A stretch of 64,000 nucleotides of DNA from Mucor racemosus (Eukaryota; Mucoromycota; Mucoromycetes; Mucorales; Mucoraceae), in contig JAPEHQ010000016.1 in assembly GCA_027405735.1 (NCBI GenBank), positions 124,001-188,000 of the forward strand. The letters are read 5' to 3'. Both the position numbers and the translations under genes were made by a program. Under the pieces are notes generated by a model. It worked only from the letters and a program-made list of their open reading frames with translations, did no database searches and had not been told where the DNA came from. Position 1 is the stretch's first letter, and each line of letters starts with the position of its first letter. Below, piece after piece: positions 34,140-46,904 of this stretch.

Positions 34140-36967
34140 TTAAAATTTCTAATTGACAGACATGGCGTTAGTATTAAAAAAAGTAATATCACAAATAATC
34201 AAAATACATTACCCAGTCATCAGGAATTGTTTGAGCCCATCTAAATTTTTCCAACAAGGTCTTACTAAACACTTTTTCTTGAGGAACGCCGTGCTTTCTA
34301 CACCATGCAACAGTGATGCGAGGATCAATATAATTCAATTTGGAAGTGCCCAAGGCAATTTCCTTATTTTCTTCTTTATCCGTTGCTTGATTCTTTGTAG
34401 CAGCAATACGATCATCAATCTTGCTAATAGCCGTAATCAACTTTTCTACTGTCATGCTTGCTTTAGGTTCTATTTTAGCTAATTTACGTTCTTTCTTTAA
34501 GCGATCTTGAAGTTCATTAGCAGCCTTTAATTTTTCTTTTAATTCAGATTGAGGCATGCGAGGTTGTTTATCAGCAATTAACTTGTCGTTTTGCTTTTCA
34601 AATCTTGATTTAATTCTTTCTTTTTCTTTTTCTACTAAATTCTTTTCATGCTCTACAATCCATTCGTCTTCAAGATCAGATTCCGCTTCTGCGTATTCTG
34701 GCTTCTTTTTCATTTTAGCATCCAAGGCATACAATTGCTTTCGAAGTTTCATACGTTGATACTTCAAGGCTCTAATACGATCACCAATCTTGGAAATCAT
34801 CTGGTCATGTGTCTTAGATGCTGATTTTTGATGGTTACATAAGACGGCCACTAAACGATTAGCACGGTTATAAGATAAAAGTTTATCAGCAACGGAATCA
34901 TTGGGTTTGGTTAATTCATCGACTTGTTGTTGGAAAGTGATGGAAGCATTGTAAGTACGGAATACCTTGGCAGATAAACCCTTCATATAACTATTCAAAT
35001 GCTTATTAAGACCTGACGTTGTCAAGCGATCGAAAATCATTTGTCCTTCTCCAACTTGTTTCTTGAAAATCTTGATATTTTTATATACTTGAGGTTCAAC
35101 TTGAACAGAGTTTTCATAACGAATTGAATCTTTACCCAAGAAATCAAAATGTAAGATATTGTCAGGTTCCAATGTAATATGTTCGTAACGAAGAGAACAA
35201 CAACCAACAGTGTCAGCCTCGTCTTCACCCTTTTCATTACCGGCTCTCAAAGCCAATCTATCGATCAAATACATGGCAGTGGCACGTTGACGCACTTCAC
35301 TTAATTTGTCTTTTAAGTCTCTATTATAATCATTACGAATTCTTGCAACGTGTTTCTATGAAATGCATGAGCCAAAATTGCGTTAAATAATGTAGTTTTT
35401 TTTTTACCTTTAATTCTCTGGCTTTCTCAAACTTTTGCATATCACTTTGGCCCTTCCAAGTAGAAGTAGCAGCCAAAAAGACATACTTGATAGCGCCGTT
35501 AACATTTTCCTTCCAAGTAGCTAACCAAGTTGCAGTTTGATCATGAACAACAGAAGCCCATTTATGACCCTTGGGAGGCTCAGGGATCTTTGCATCAACA
35601 CCCAAATTAAGAGTAACTTGCTCTGGCTGAACACGCTTCTTGAGTTTACCAGTTTTAGGATGACTACCTCTACCACGGAACAATCCTGGAGGTTCGATTC
35701 TGAAATTACCAACCTTTTCTTTACGACCATCTACGAGAGCATAAATATAAGGCTCTTCGGCTTTAGCCCTTTCCTCTTTGTTTCTCTATTAAATTAACAA
35801 TGAATAAAACTACTTGAGCAAAATATGTTGTATCCTTACAAGTTTTTCCTCTTTGGTCATTGACTTTTTCATTTCTTTATCTTGCTCAAATTTGTTCCAA
35901 ATAGGTCTGAAATCACATTTACTGAATTCTTTGATTTTAGGATTCTTTTTAAAAAATGAAATTAGCTAATAGGCAAAACCAAACAAATACCTCAATAACT
36001 TACCTTTGGGTCTTGTTTTAAAACTTCCTGCCAATCCTCAAAGAAATTCTTTTGGAAGACAGGATTTTCACCATGCTCAGTTTCTAATAAAGCAGCAAAA
36101 AAAGAAGCAACTTCCTCGGCTTCAGGGCTTAAAGTGACAGGCTGGCCATCGTATTTCATTTTAACACCATGGGGAACATAAACAGGAGGAAACATAACGC
36201 CGTTGTGTTGAAGAGTAGTCCATTTAACAGAATCATCAGATTCGACTTCAGTAGTTTGTTCCTCTTCCCACCACTTGTAAAAATCAGGATCATCGGCTTC
36301 TTTCTTGACCTTCTTTTCACGCTTCACAGTTAATGGTTTAGTATCTGCAGGTCGTTTTCTGGAGGGTAAATCAACTTCCATTGGTTCAGGTTTTACTTTC
36401 TTTAATGCTGTCTTCTTCTGAGCCTATAAATGAAAAATTTAATTAAATACTTCTATAATTGAAAATGTCTGTTGTAATAAATCATTTTTTACCAAAGGGA
36501 TTTCATCTTCGCTATCGCTTACACTTTCCAACTTTATAGGTTTAGCATTAGTAGATGTCTTGGGTTTGCGAGCACTAGACAAACTTCGTTTTGCTAATGG
36601 AACATCATCATCATCGCTACTCATCGCTTCAGTTTTAACAACGCGCTTTTTACACTCAACCTTTTGAGAGAGAGGCACATCATCTTCATCACTGCTACCT
36701 TGCTTATTGATTGGTGTGGGGTTTGATGGTTTTGTGATAGGATTACGTTTAGCTAATGGAACATCGTCCTCATCACTACTTTCATAAGATGGAACAGCAA
36801 TTTTAAAGGCATTATCGCTCGCTTTTTTTTTTTTTATGTTTAAAGAAAGACACATTAACATTTATAAACTTTAAATTTGCAATTGGACATCTTTCTTTCT
36901 ATGCTTGAAAAAACAAAAAAAAACAAAAAAAAAAAGATGAATTACCTTGATTTTTTGGATTCGACAT
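34140..36967 (-). CDS. TOP1: DNA topoisomerase I (type IB)
   Basis: Seven exons: 36946-36967, 36493-36821, 36004-36423, 35840-35944, 35408-35785, 34213-35355, 34140-34148 (801 aa). The enzyme nicks one strand via a 3'-phosphotyrosine, relaxing supercoils ahead of polymerases. The N terminus is a charged tail with four repeats of the form [11 protein letters not shown], probably CK2 targets and nuclear-localising. The core starts near [11 protein letters not shown] and includes [15 protein letters not shown] and [14 protein letters not shown] (catalytic Arg region). A long coiled linker follows, then the active-site Tyr760 in SKLNYIDPR. The last exon is 9 nt (Lys-Phe-stop). It completes the expected DDW-K-F terminus, and the intron before it has a perfect TACTAAC branch site; reading through would instead add six residues. 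Confidence 0.95.
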
Positions 36968-37120
36968 TTTCGATCAACTGTTTATTTAAGAGAAAAAAGA
37001 AAAAGAAAACCTTACAGAAACCCTTTCCCTCTTTAAATATAGAATAATTTTCTTTGTCTCTTAAAAAAAACCAAGTCATTTGCCCTTGTAGCGGTTATTT
37101 AATAGACAAATGTAGTAATA

Positions 37121-38035
<915 letters not shown>

Positions 38036-38039
<4 letters not shown>

Positions 38040-38194
38040 ATTTCGTCGTGTCGATTAAATTTATAATATAAAGAAAGTTGTGCCAGAGATACTGAAAATA
38101 TTGAGTGTGTCGATGTTCTACGGCGTTTTAAAAAAGAGAATGCCACATCAGCACCTGTAGATGGAGTAGTTTCAGAAGAAAACGATGAATTCAT
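38036..38194 (-). promoter_or_regulatory. Upstream ORF overlapping the SIW14 start (ATGA)
   Basis: A 52-codon frame starting MNSSFSSETTP ends with a TGA that overlaps the ATG of the phosphatase gene by two bases (ATGA). If included in the mRNA it could support termination-reinitiation or lower translation. It has no known domain, and the transcript start is not known. Confidence 0.35.
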
Positions 38195-38455
38195 GTTGAT
38201 CAGATCATAAATATAAGCAAAAAGTAATTGAGTAGCTACCATAGTAATTATAGACAATGATTATTTATGATGATTAATTACGTACTGGAAACATCTAGAA
38301 AAAGGATATATGCTTCAACAACAGTTGTAGTTAGTAGATCCAAGGGATTAGATAACCTGTGGATATAAGCACATTCACTTATCTACAGTTTCATATAATT
38401 TCACAATCATAAACTACTATAAAAATGGTTTTTTTTGTTTATATGGTTTTTGAAT

Positions 38456-38492
<37 letters not shown>

Positions 38493-40033
38493 AGAAATGC
38501 GAGTAAAAACCAATTGAAACTGCAAAATCATTTTGAGATTAACGCAATAATCTAAAAATTCACTCTTGTTTCAATTAAGGGATTGCGAAGCTAACTTTTG
38601 CATGGATTTAGCGTCTCAAATAATATATTTAGCTGTGTAGCGCACAATTTAGCATAGATGAAGAACCTTTGTTTCAGCATAAATAAATCATAAATTCGGC
38701 CCAAAATACACTCCAACCCCCTAAAAAAAACATTAAACAATGTTGATTATCTTAATAGCTCTAATTAAAAGCAATAAAAGCTTGTTATAATGTGTGCGAA
38801 CTCTCACAAAGAGTTTTTGCTGCTAGTCATTGATAGAAAAGCTAAAAAAAAGAGTTGGCGGAGTTTGAATCAAAAGTTGATTTTTTGTTCAAAAATGTTT
38901 AAAAATTTGAAAATGTATAATTGCGCTACAAACCACATAGTAAGCTGTACTAGCATTATAGGTATTTTACGTAAAGCTTTAGATTTTAAATCGAACCATA
39001 TAATTTTCATAATAACTTTTCTCACAAAATTTGTAGAAAATCGCAAGTGTAATTTTCAAGGTTTTTAAGTGAAATATCAAAATTTTACATATTACTTTTT
39101 ATATTTAGCTTTACTAATAATAGCTGACATTATTATCTACAGATCAAGGGGTTGATAATGACTGTAGCTATATTTTTCGTTGAGAAATTAGGCTTTTTGT
39201 GTATTTTCTGAAATTCAAATCCAAAATCCATGAATGATCACTCATGAAAAATCTCAAAAAATCAATAATTTGCATATTCGCACTTTCCTCCACCAAAAAT
39301 TAATATTTTTTTAAAAAGTAAAGTGCATCAAAAAGGTATCAATGAGCAGTACGATATAATATAAAAAAATCAATCTATATCATATCTGCGATATTCTTTA
39401 AATGCCAATAAAATAAGTGAAAGAAATAAAATGCGCTCAAATATTTTGAAATTCAATCATAATATACAGCAATGAAAAATAAGCATTTTTTGTCATTTTA
39501 CTAAAGCTGTAGCTGCCTTCACTCTTGAGATGGCTTGATAAATTTTACTTATTTAAGCAGTGAAATTTCGATATCAGGTTTTTAAATAATTTTTTATATA
39601 TTTTTTGCAGTCAGTATATGGAGACACTCTGTTGTATGACACCTAGTATCATACGTTATCACCGTCTATAGCATCAGTACATCTTACAATCTATTGACTA
39701 CGACATGTATTGAAGTGCAAAGTTTTGATACCAGATATAAGAAAATCCTAGCGTACCAAATTTAATCCAGTAATTACCAAGAACGCTTGGACCTCAATTA
39801 TGACACCATATTATTTTATCCCATCGGTTGATCAATCAAGTAGCTATCAAATCAACATCCAAGCACATTTAGCACAGCATTGAAACAAGACAACTTACAA
39901 GCTCTGCAAGAACGGTTAAATTATGATTAATCCATTTCAATCCATAGATGACTATCCAACAGATCTAATGGTTCAATAGTGCCTTAAATTGCATCTCAGG
40001 ATTTCAATGTCAAATCAATATAAAAGGCCATAC
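38040..40033. other. Intergenic, no gene; repeat-like AT-rich DNA
   Basis: Beyond the SIW14 upstream region the sequence includes a run of about 32 A (38459-38490). A stretch at 38780-39560 loosely resembles R2 (AAACCACATAGTAAGCTGTACTAGC compared with R2's start) but is too diverged to call. No gene or RNA recognised. Confidence 0.4.
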
Positions 40034-40764
40034 TGCAGTAAATTACGATGTTAATTTACTAAAACGAAAAAATATAAAAATGAAAGCAGTAGAAATACAA
40101 TTATAATCAGCTAAAGTTTTTATTACAAAAGATTTCTGAAGATTTAAAATAATTGAAAAAGTATGAAAGTATTTATAGTGATTTGGAGAATTTGGATACC
40201 ATCAGACTTGAATGGATGTATATTTAGTAATCTTCCAGTTTTGAGTACATTGTTATTGATTTGATATTTTAAGGGGTAAACTGTATAGAGCATTGACCAT
40301 AAGGGATTGTACGTCAAGTGTGACAATATCGACCTTTTGGGAAATGGTTGTTTTTGTTTATTTCTGTTATATCTATTTTATGTAACCTTGATTTTTAAGG
40401 GGTAGTTTTTATATGCTTGAATCTTATTTATATTGATAGTGCAACTTCAATATAGATGAGTAGTTGACTAATAAATTGATATCTTTGTTTATTATTATTA
40501 TTGATTTGGATAGAATCCTGTTTTGATATATATGTTATTTGTGTAATTGATTGCGCCGTGATCAAGGGAGCTATCATCTACACGACATGTATGGTTCAAA
40601 AAGGGTATTTCATATTTTTAGCATGCGTTTGTTATTGTGTTCAATTGAAGCGTTTGTTTATTATCGTTGTTCACATTTCAAGTGGCATCATATTTTATGA
40701 GCGACACTTGAAATTTAGGTTGTTTTATTTTTATCAAGCGTTTTTAGTATGTAATTCCACTGCA
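40034..40764 (-). repeat. Solo LTR A
   Basis: 731 bp beginning TGCAGTAAA and ending CCACTGCA, flanked by a perfect 5-bp duplication CATAC (40029-40033 and 40765-40769). A second copy lies at 42956-43685 with about 98% identity. No internal retroelement domain is attached. The terminus TGCAGTAAA is shared with the chromovirus LTR at 1452, so it probably belongs to a related Ty3/Gypsy family in the same orientation. A solo LTR is the usual product of LTR-LTR recombination. Confidence 0.88.
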
Positions 40765-40850
40765 CATACGTTTATATCTAAATAAGCGATATCTTGTTTT
40801 TATTATATTCTTTTTTAAGTATTATTGATCAAACCTAAAAATATACGACA

Positions 40851-42700
40851 ATTATCCTATTTATGCATCATAATAATAAAATCTGACCATGAGCATAATG
40901 AGCTGATCGTATGGACACAAATTAGTTTGTACATGAGCATAGTGCCGTTCTCAAAATTCCATTACATCTTTTTGCTGGAATGGGTTTTTAAATTACATTT
41001 GCTTTTACTAATATAGCTTATATATACTTATATAAACAATACAATTCAATACGTTGTTGATGTAGAGCAATACATGCAAGAACCAGTATATTTACGATTA
41101 TCATCATTTGTAAATATGTTTATAATAGCTATAATGTTTACAGCAGCAATGGTTTTTACCCGAGCATAAACTTAAATAACATTTACTGCTTAAATTTATA
41201 TGCAAGCCAAATCTAAGATTATATATATTACTTTATCACACATAAAGTTTAAACAAATTAACCTTCTTCAAATTTACTATTTTAGTTTACAATTATCAGC
41301 TGTAAAAAGATTTGTTTTCAAGAATAGCTACGATCAAGGCTATGGTTATTAGACAAGACATTGGATTATTCTTTTTTTTTGTTTCTATATCATTTGAAAA
41401 TTTAGCACTTTTCTGGAACATTTTGTGGTTTGCAGCTAGCTCTAGCTTTTTATTAAGTATATATAAAATATCATTGCCTTCGATTTGATCTGGTAATCAA
41501 GAAATACTACGTCCAACAATAAAGTAGTAAATAACGATATTTTATCTTAGAATGCGGTTAAATGAAAATATCAATCTCTAATATAGGCTGCTACCTATAT
41601 TAAAAACATTAGTCCCTTGTGTTAGTATGCGTATTTAGATAAAAGAAAAGAATAGCAGCTTGATAGTCTGATATGCCTTGTCAAACAGTGAATATATCCT
41701 TGGAATATGAAAACAAAAAGAGAGAAGAAACAACACACGTATAAAAGGATTTTCAAGGCTTTACATTATTTAGCGTATTTAAAACCCTTCTAAATTGCAC
41801 ATTTTAGCCATTGTAAAAGCAGCATTAGAGCGCCTGCACTATAAAGTAAGCAAAATAGGCAATATCTGTTACTATAATAGAAAAACCGTCTGTCATATCA
41901 TACATTCATTAAAAAATTGCAAAAACGAGCCCGTAGAGCGAGGCCGTAATTTAGCATAGCAAGATTGAATGGCTAAGTCTCTTATACTATGGTATATCAA
42001 AGTTTTAAATAAAAAAGCGTTTCTTATTTTTTAACTTTTTTTATATTTAACCACGTACGGTCTGAAAATTCAGTTTTTGTAGCGGACGTTTTTCGGGGCT
42101 CATTTTATCCTTACCAACGCTCATGATTTTGATCAAAAAACAGAAAAATCAAATTTTGATACCAAAATCAACGTTTAAATATACTACATTGTGAGAGAAA
42201 ATTGTAGCCATAGCTAATACACATTTTATAAAAGCTTAATATTAAATGTTAAGTAATGAAAATTAGCATTTTTGGCCCAAAAACGGTTTTTTGATTAAAG
42301 GATTTTCATGTAATATTTTACAATAAAAAGGTTTATTATTTTTTGTTGAGTAAATAGAGCACTAAATTCTGTATATGTGTACATTTTGTTTTTATAATTG
42401 GTAGTATAATTAACTTTAGATTTGCAAAATCAGAAAAAAAAAATTAAAAAATGTCAAAATTGATGATCTGGACAAAAATAATTTTCTAAATTAATATTCC
42501 GCTTATAAGCCTTGTAAGCCTTAAAAATAAGAGACTTTATAATACTTGTGAACTTTTTCAAAAATTTACGATGCTGTACCCACTTGATTCAAGCTTATTA
42601 CTGTAAAACGTGATACATGTTAATATTATGTGGTAGTTTATTTGATGATAATATAGTCTTAGCTTATAATTATTGCGCTAGAAGTAATTTACATTGAGCT
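40851..42700 (+). repeat. R1 repeat, copy b (long)
   Basis: The longest plus-oriented copy, about 1.85 kb. It is matched as a reverse complement at 50715-52586, with shared blocks such as GATGTAGAGCAATACATGCA, GTGGTAGTTTATTTGATGAT and TACGGTCTGAAAATTCAG. It runs directly into dynein intermediate chain exons at its right end. No open frame or inverted terminal repeat was found, so the class is unknown. Confidence 0.85.
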
Positions 42701-42710
42701 TTAATCTTAC

Positions 42711-42925
42711 GTTTCCAATATCATAAACATAAACATGGCCATCAATGAAACCTATTACCGTCTTTTTATCATCTGTGTCCCAAGCCAATTTATTCAATGC
42801 TTTACTAGAACCAACTTAAGTACTTACAAATGGTTCCTTGGTATTTTAATTTAAATCCCATAAACTAAATTGGCTGGCTTCATCTACAGTAATATCAAAC
42901 GCATTATTAGCCCGCCTTATGATAA
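42711..42925 (-). pseudogene. Dynein intermediate chain pseudogene fragment
   Basis: On the minus strand one exon reads ALNKLAWD then DGHVYVYDIG and ends at a donor-like GTAAGA. Upstream of it a degenerate exon ends in QFSLWDLN, corresponding to the VDGTGQFDLWN exon preserved at 18263. Spacing and order fit two adjacent exons of the parent gene with a decayed intron. The fragment is cut at its upstream side by solo LTR B. Confidence 0.8.
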
Positions 42926-42955
42926 ATGCCAATCTAAAATTAGAAACATCCCATT

Positions 42956-43685
42956 TGCAGTAAATAACGAAGTTGTTTACTAAAACGAAAAAATATAAAA
43001 ATGAAAGCAGTAGAAATACAATTATAATCAGCTAAAGTTTTTATTACAAAAGATTTCTGAAGATTTAAAATAATTGAAAAAGTATGAAAGTATTTATAGT
43101 GATTTGGAGAATTTGGATACCATCAGACTTGAATGGATGTATATTTAGTAATCTTCCAGTTTTGAGTACATTGTTATTGATTTGATATTTTAAGGGGTAA
43201 ACTGTATAGAGCATTGACCATAAGGGATTGTACGTCAAGTGTGACAATATCGACCTTTTGGGAAATGGTTGTTTTTGTTTATTTCTGTTATATCTATTTT
43301 ATGTAACCTTGATTTTTAAGGGGTAGTTTTTATATGCTTGAATCTTATTTATATTGATAGTGCAACTTCAATATAGATGAGTAGTTGACTAATAAATTGA
43401 TATCTTTGTTTATTATTATTATTGATTTGGATAGAATCCTGTTTTGATATATATGTTATTTGTGTAATTGATTGCGCCGTGATCAAGGGAGCTATCATCT
43501 ACACGACATGTATGGTTCAAAAAGGGTATTTCATATTTTTAGCATGCGTTTGTTATTGTGTTCAATTGAAGCGTTTGTTTATTATTGTTGTTCACATTTC
43601 AAGTGGCATCATATCTTATGAGCAACACTTGGAATTTAGGTTGTTTTATTTTTATCAAGCGTTTTTAGTATGTAATTCCACTGCA
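42956..43685 (-). repeat. Solo LTR B
   Basis: A 730-bp copy of the LTR at 40034-40764; most differences are clustered in the first 30 bases, with a few substitutions near the end. The flanks are CCATT on the left and CAACC on the right, so no clean target duplication is left. The left flank is dynein pseudogene and the right flank R1. Later rearrangement or recombination between LTRs at different sites is likely. Confidence 0.82.
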
Positions 43686-43895
43686 CAACCAATGTAAAAG
43701 CAGCATTACAGCGCATCAACCCACAAATCAAACAAAATAGGCAATATCTGTTATCATAGAAACATGCATTTTCTACCAGAAAAACCGGCTTTCATATCAT
43801 AGACTCATTAAAAAATTGCAAAAGCGAGACCGTAGAGCAACGCCATAATTGAGCATAGCAAGATTAAATGGCTACGTCCCTTATACTATGGTATA

Positions 43896-45063
43896 CCGTG
43901 ACATTGAAAAAATGTACGCTGAAATAGAATTTTTAATAAATGAGACAGATAACATATCGACTTTAATTGCCTTTATTTAAATATTTTACTAAATAAAAAC
44001 TGCTCCTAATTACAGAATTTTGAAGAGAATTACCACAGATAGCCGTAAGGAGCTCGAAGCGGTTGAATATGGACGTTTGGTTGGCGCATGGGAGTGGGGA
44101 GGAAAGTTTTCTGAGATTGCGCGTCGGTTTGGTGTCACTGAATCAAGAGTGAGAGATACCATCAATAGGTATAAGGAAACAGGTAGCCCCTTACCAGCAG
44201 AGAGACCTGGAAGACCCCCAAAGGTAACAACCACCCAAAAAAATCGTATGCGAACATCAATTCGTCATACACCGATGGATACGTTTAAGGATCACTGGAA
44301 GTCAATGAGGGCTGCAGGTATGGACATTTGTTTGGATACTTTCAAGAAGTATACCAAAGAAATGGGTTTCCAACAGTAGTATGTAATTACTAAAGTGCAA
44401 ACATTAAAGTTCGGAAGATGTTCGCTAATGATGTGGGGATGCTTTCATGCTGGAGCTTTGGGTCCATTGGTCATTATGGAAGGGTCAATTGACCAGGACA
44501 AATACGTGTCTCTACTCGCAAACCATACAATCCCTTGGCTTGAGGATCAATGCAGATTGTATGGTCATAACCTTATATACCAAGAATATGGTGCTTCCAT
44601 CCATACAGAGACCTATGCGAAGTGGTACAAGTCAAGGAACCAACTGACGATGTTTGACTTTTGACCTCCCAATAGTCCTTATTTGAACCCCATCGAGCAT
44701 ATATCGGGTTACCTCAAACTTCGTGTCAATAAACGTACAATCAATGTTACTAATGCAGTACAGTTTGAGAGCATTATTAGAGACGAATGGTCGAAGATTA
44801 GCAAATCTTATCTTGGAGCCTTAGTTGCTTCAATGCCAGCAAGATGTGCTGCTGTAATTGCAGCTAAAGGGAAACATACGAAATATTAATTTTTTTGCTT
44901 CAAATTTCAGATATTCATAATAAATAGTATTCTTTATTAGCATGTGTTATTTGAAGTGGTTTATTCATAATGAATAGTCGATAGAAAAGGTCATTTGTAA
45001 AATGTATATATTGAAATTCCAAAAATAGAAATTTTTTCAGCGTATATTTTTTCAATGTCACTG
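43896..45063 (+). mobile_element. Defective Tc1/mariner transposon
   Basis: 1,168 bp bounded by inverted repeats of about 29 bp. The left end starts CCGTGACATTGAAAAAAT; the right end, read inward, starts CAGTGACATTGAAAAAAT, and both continue to TACGCTGAAA with one more mismatch. TA duplications flank it at 43894-43895 and 45064-45065. It holds a broken transposase. It sits inside an R1 copy, so it inserted after that copy was formed. Confidence 0.93.
44020..44889 (+). pseudogene. Tc1/mariner transposase, inactivated
   Basis: Three consecutive segments. 44020-44379: N-terminal HTH (KFSEIARRFGVTESRVRDTI) followed by the GRPP hook and second HTH. 44395-44664: middle of the catalytic domain (GRCSLMMWGCF, GPLVIMEGSIDQDKY). 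44683-44889: SPYLNPIEHISGYLKLR to the end. Damage: stops separate the segments (a TGA stands where Trp precedes PPNSP), and the region with the first catalytic Asp is deleted between the first two. The second Asp position reads YQEYGA instead of QDNA, and the third reads SPY instead of SPD. It cannot encode an active enzyme. Confidence 0.93.
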
Positions 45064-45785
45064 TATATCTAAGCTTTAAATAAAAATGCGTTTTTTTTAA
45101 CTTTTCTTATATTTAACCACGTACGGTCTAAAAATTCAGACTTTGTAGCGGACATTTTCGGGGCTCATTTCATCCTTACCAACACTCATGATTTTGATCA
45201 AAAAACAGAAAAATCAAATTTTGATACCAAAATCAACGTTTAAATATACTACATTGTGAGAGAAAATTGTAGCCATAGCTAATACGCATTTTATAAAAAC
45301 TTAATATTAAATGTTAAGTAATAAAAACTAGCATTTTTGGCCCAAAAATGGTTTTTTGATTAAAGGATTTTCATGTAATATTTTACAATAAAAAGGTTTA
45401 TTATTTTTTGTTGAGTAAATAGAGCACTAAATTCTGTATATGTGTATATTTTTTGTTTTTATAATTGGTAGTATAATTAACTTTAGATTTGCAAAATCAG
45501 AAAAAAAAAATTAAAAAATGTCAAAATTGATGATCTGGACAAAAATAATTTTCTAAATTAATATTCCGCTTATAAGCCTTGTAAGCCTTAAAAATAAGAG
45601 ACTTTATAATACTTGTGAACTTTTTCAAGGATTTACGATGCTGTACCCACTTGATTCAAGCTTATTACTGTAAATAGCTATACATATTAATATTATGTGG
45701 TAGTTTATTTGATGATAATATAACCTTACTTGATAATTAATGCGCTAGAGGTGATTTACAGTACATTAAATTTTGGTTTTACCCC

Positions 45786-45890
45786 TCCAACATCATAAAC
45801 ATAAACATGGCCATCACTGGGACCTATTGTCACTTTTTCACCCTCTTTGTCCCAAGCCAACTTATTCAATGCTTTACCAGATCAAACTTA
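45786..45890 (-). pseudogene. Dynein intermediate chain exon fragment
   Basis: Minus strand reads GKALNKLAWDKEGEK then DGHVYVYDVGG, the same exon as at 42711 but closer to the family consensus. It lies at the end of R1 copy c. No further exons were recognised upstream, so it is a fragment. Confidence 0.78.
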
Positions 45891-45899
45891 CTTTTGACC

Positions 45900-46904
45900 T
45901 ATCATAATTGATTTATTAGTAAAATCAATTAACAAGCTAATAAGTAGTAATTATGGTATACCTTTGATAGTTGGTAATGGTGTACAAGACAACATCTTGT
46001 TTTCTTCTTCTTAGCTGTTGGCCACTAAATAGAAACAGCTACTTTTTAGAAACTAAATAGACTAACATGAGTTTATTCATTCATTCAAATCAAGCCAATA
46101 CTGTACATACTTTTATAGCCACCAGTTTTTCTCCAGGTAGATATCAACTTTAGACCAAAAAAGCATTGATTATAACGTAGATAATGGAACAAAATGATTA
46201 AGTTCTGGACGCTTTTTTTGTTCGAGAAAGATATTATAACGTGCCCTAACACTAACAGTTAATAATTTATTTCCAAATAAACAATAGGAAAAACATGTTC
46301 TTGTACTTGCTACTTGATTTCAGTTTATAAAAAAATATTAGTCTTTTGTTGTAGTTTTAAACGTAAATAAAAGAGCTGAGAAAAGAATAGGAAAGAAAAA
46401 AGATTTTGTGCGTTACAAACAGGAATTTACAAAGGCATAAATACTTTTAGTGTTGCGAAACAGGTTGTTGTCGCTGTTTCCATTTGGTCCCCAAAAGAAG
46501 AACATGGCAGAACTCTTTCAAACCCCAAATTTCAAATTGATATATCTCGTCAATAAGACAATTCTGTTGAATCAGAGTAGCTCACGTCTGCTTTAAACCA
46601 TTCAAATTATTATCGTTATTAATTATACTATGATTGATATACTTTAATAAATTGACTAAAAAACCTTGATATCATTGCTCTGCTTATCTGGGCTGCCTGA
46701 TCTGCACAAATTTTTTCATTCTGCCCTTCTGTGTAAATTATTATGCTTATGGGAAGCATAGTTCGGCTGTAGTAGTGCATTCAATTAACATATCAATTAT
46801 TGTTCCACCTGATTTCGACTTTAATCGTCGTAGTAGATCCCCAACTATATGCTATTGGACTAGTCCCGATCAAATTCTGTTGGTGTAGAATCAGCACAAT
46901 GTTC
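45900..46904. other. Intergenic, no gene recognised
   Basis: AT-rich sequence between the dynein fragment and the decayed Gypsy element. Its right part may hold the LTR or leader of that element, but no matching repeat was seen to prove it. Confidence 0.4.

Larger units (their letters stand above)
43690..45785 (+). repeat. R1 repeat, copy c, interrupted by a Tc1/mariner element
   Basis: Starts at AATGTAAAAGCAGCATTA, matches copy b to ACTATGGTATA at 43895, is interrupted by the transposon, and resumes at TATCTAAG (45066) up to the dynein exon at 45786. The empty-site sequence is seen in copy a (GGTATATATCTAAG at 17645), which explains the TA duplication. Confidence 0.85.

Noticed and set aside
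38459..38490. Long A run as the poly-A tail of a LINE or retroposed gene
   Set aside because: No coding relic or target duplication next to it. Similar runs occur throughout, including inside introns (57110-57139).
40034..43685. Solo LTRs A and B as the two ends of one retrotransposon
   Set aside because: The 2.2 kb between them is R1 repeat and dynein pseudogene with no Gag or Pol. LTR A has its own complete target duplication on both sides.
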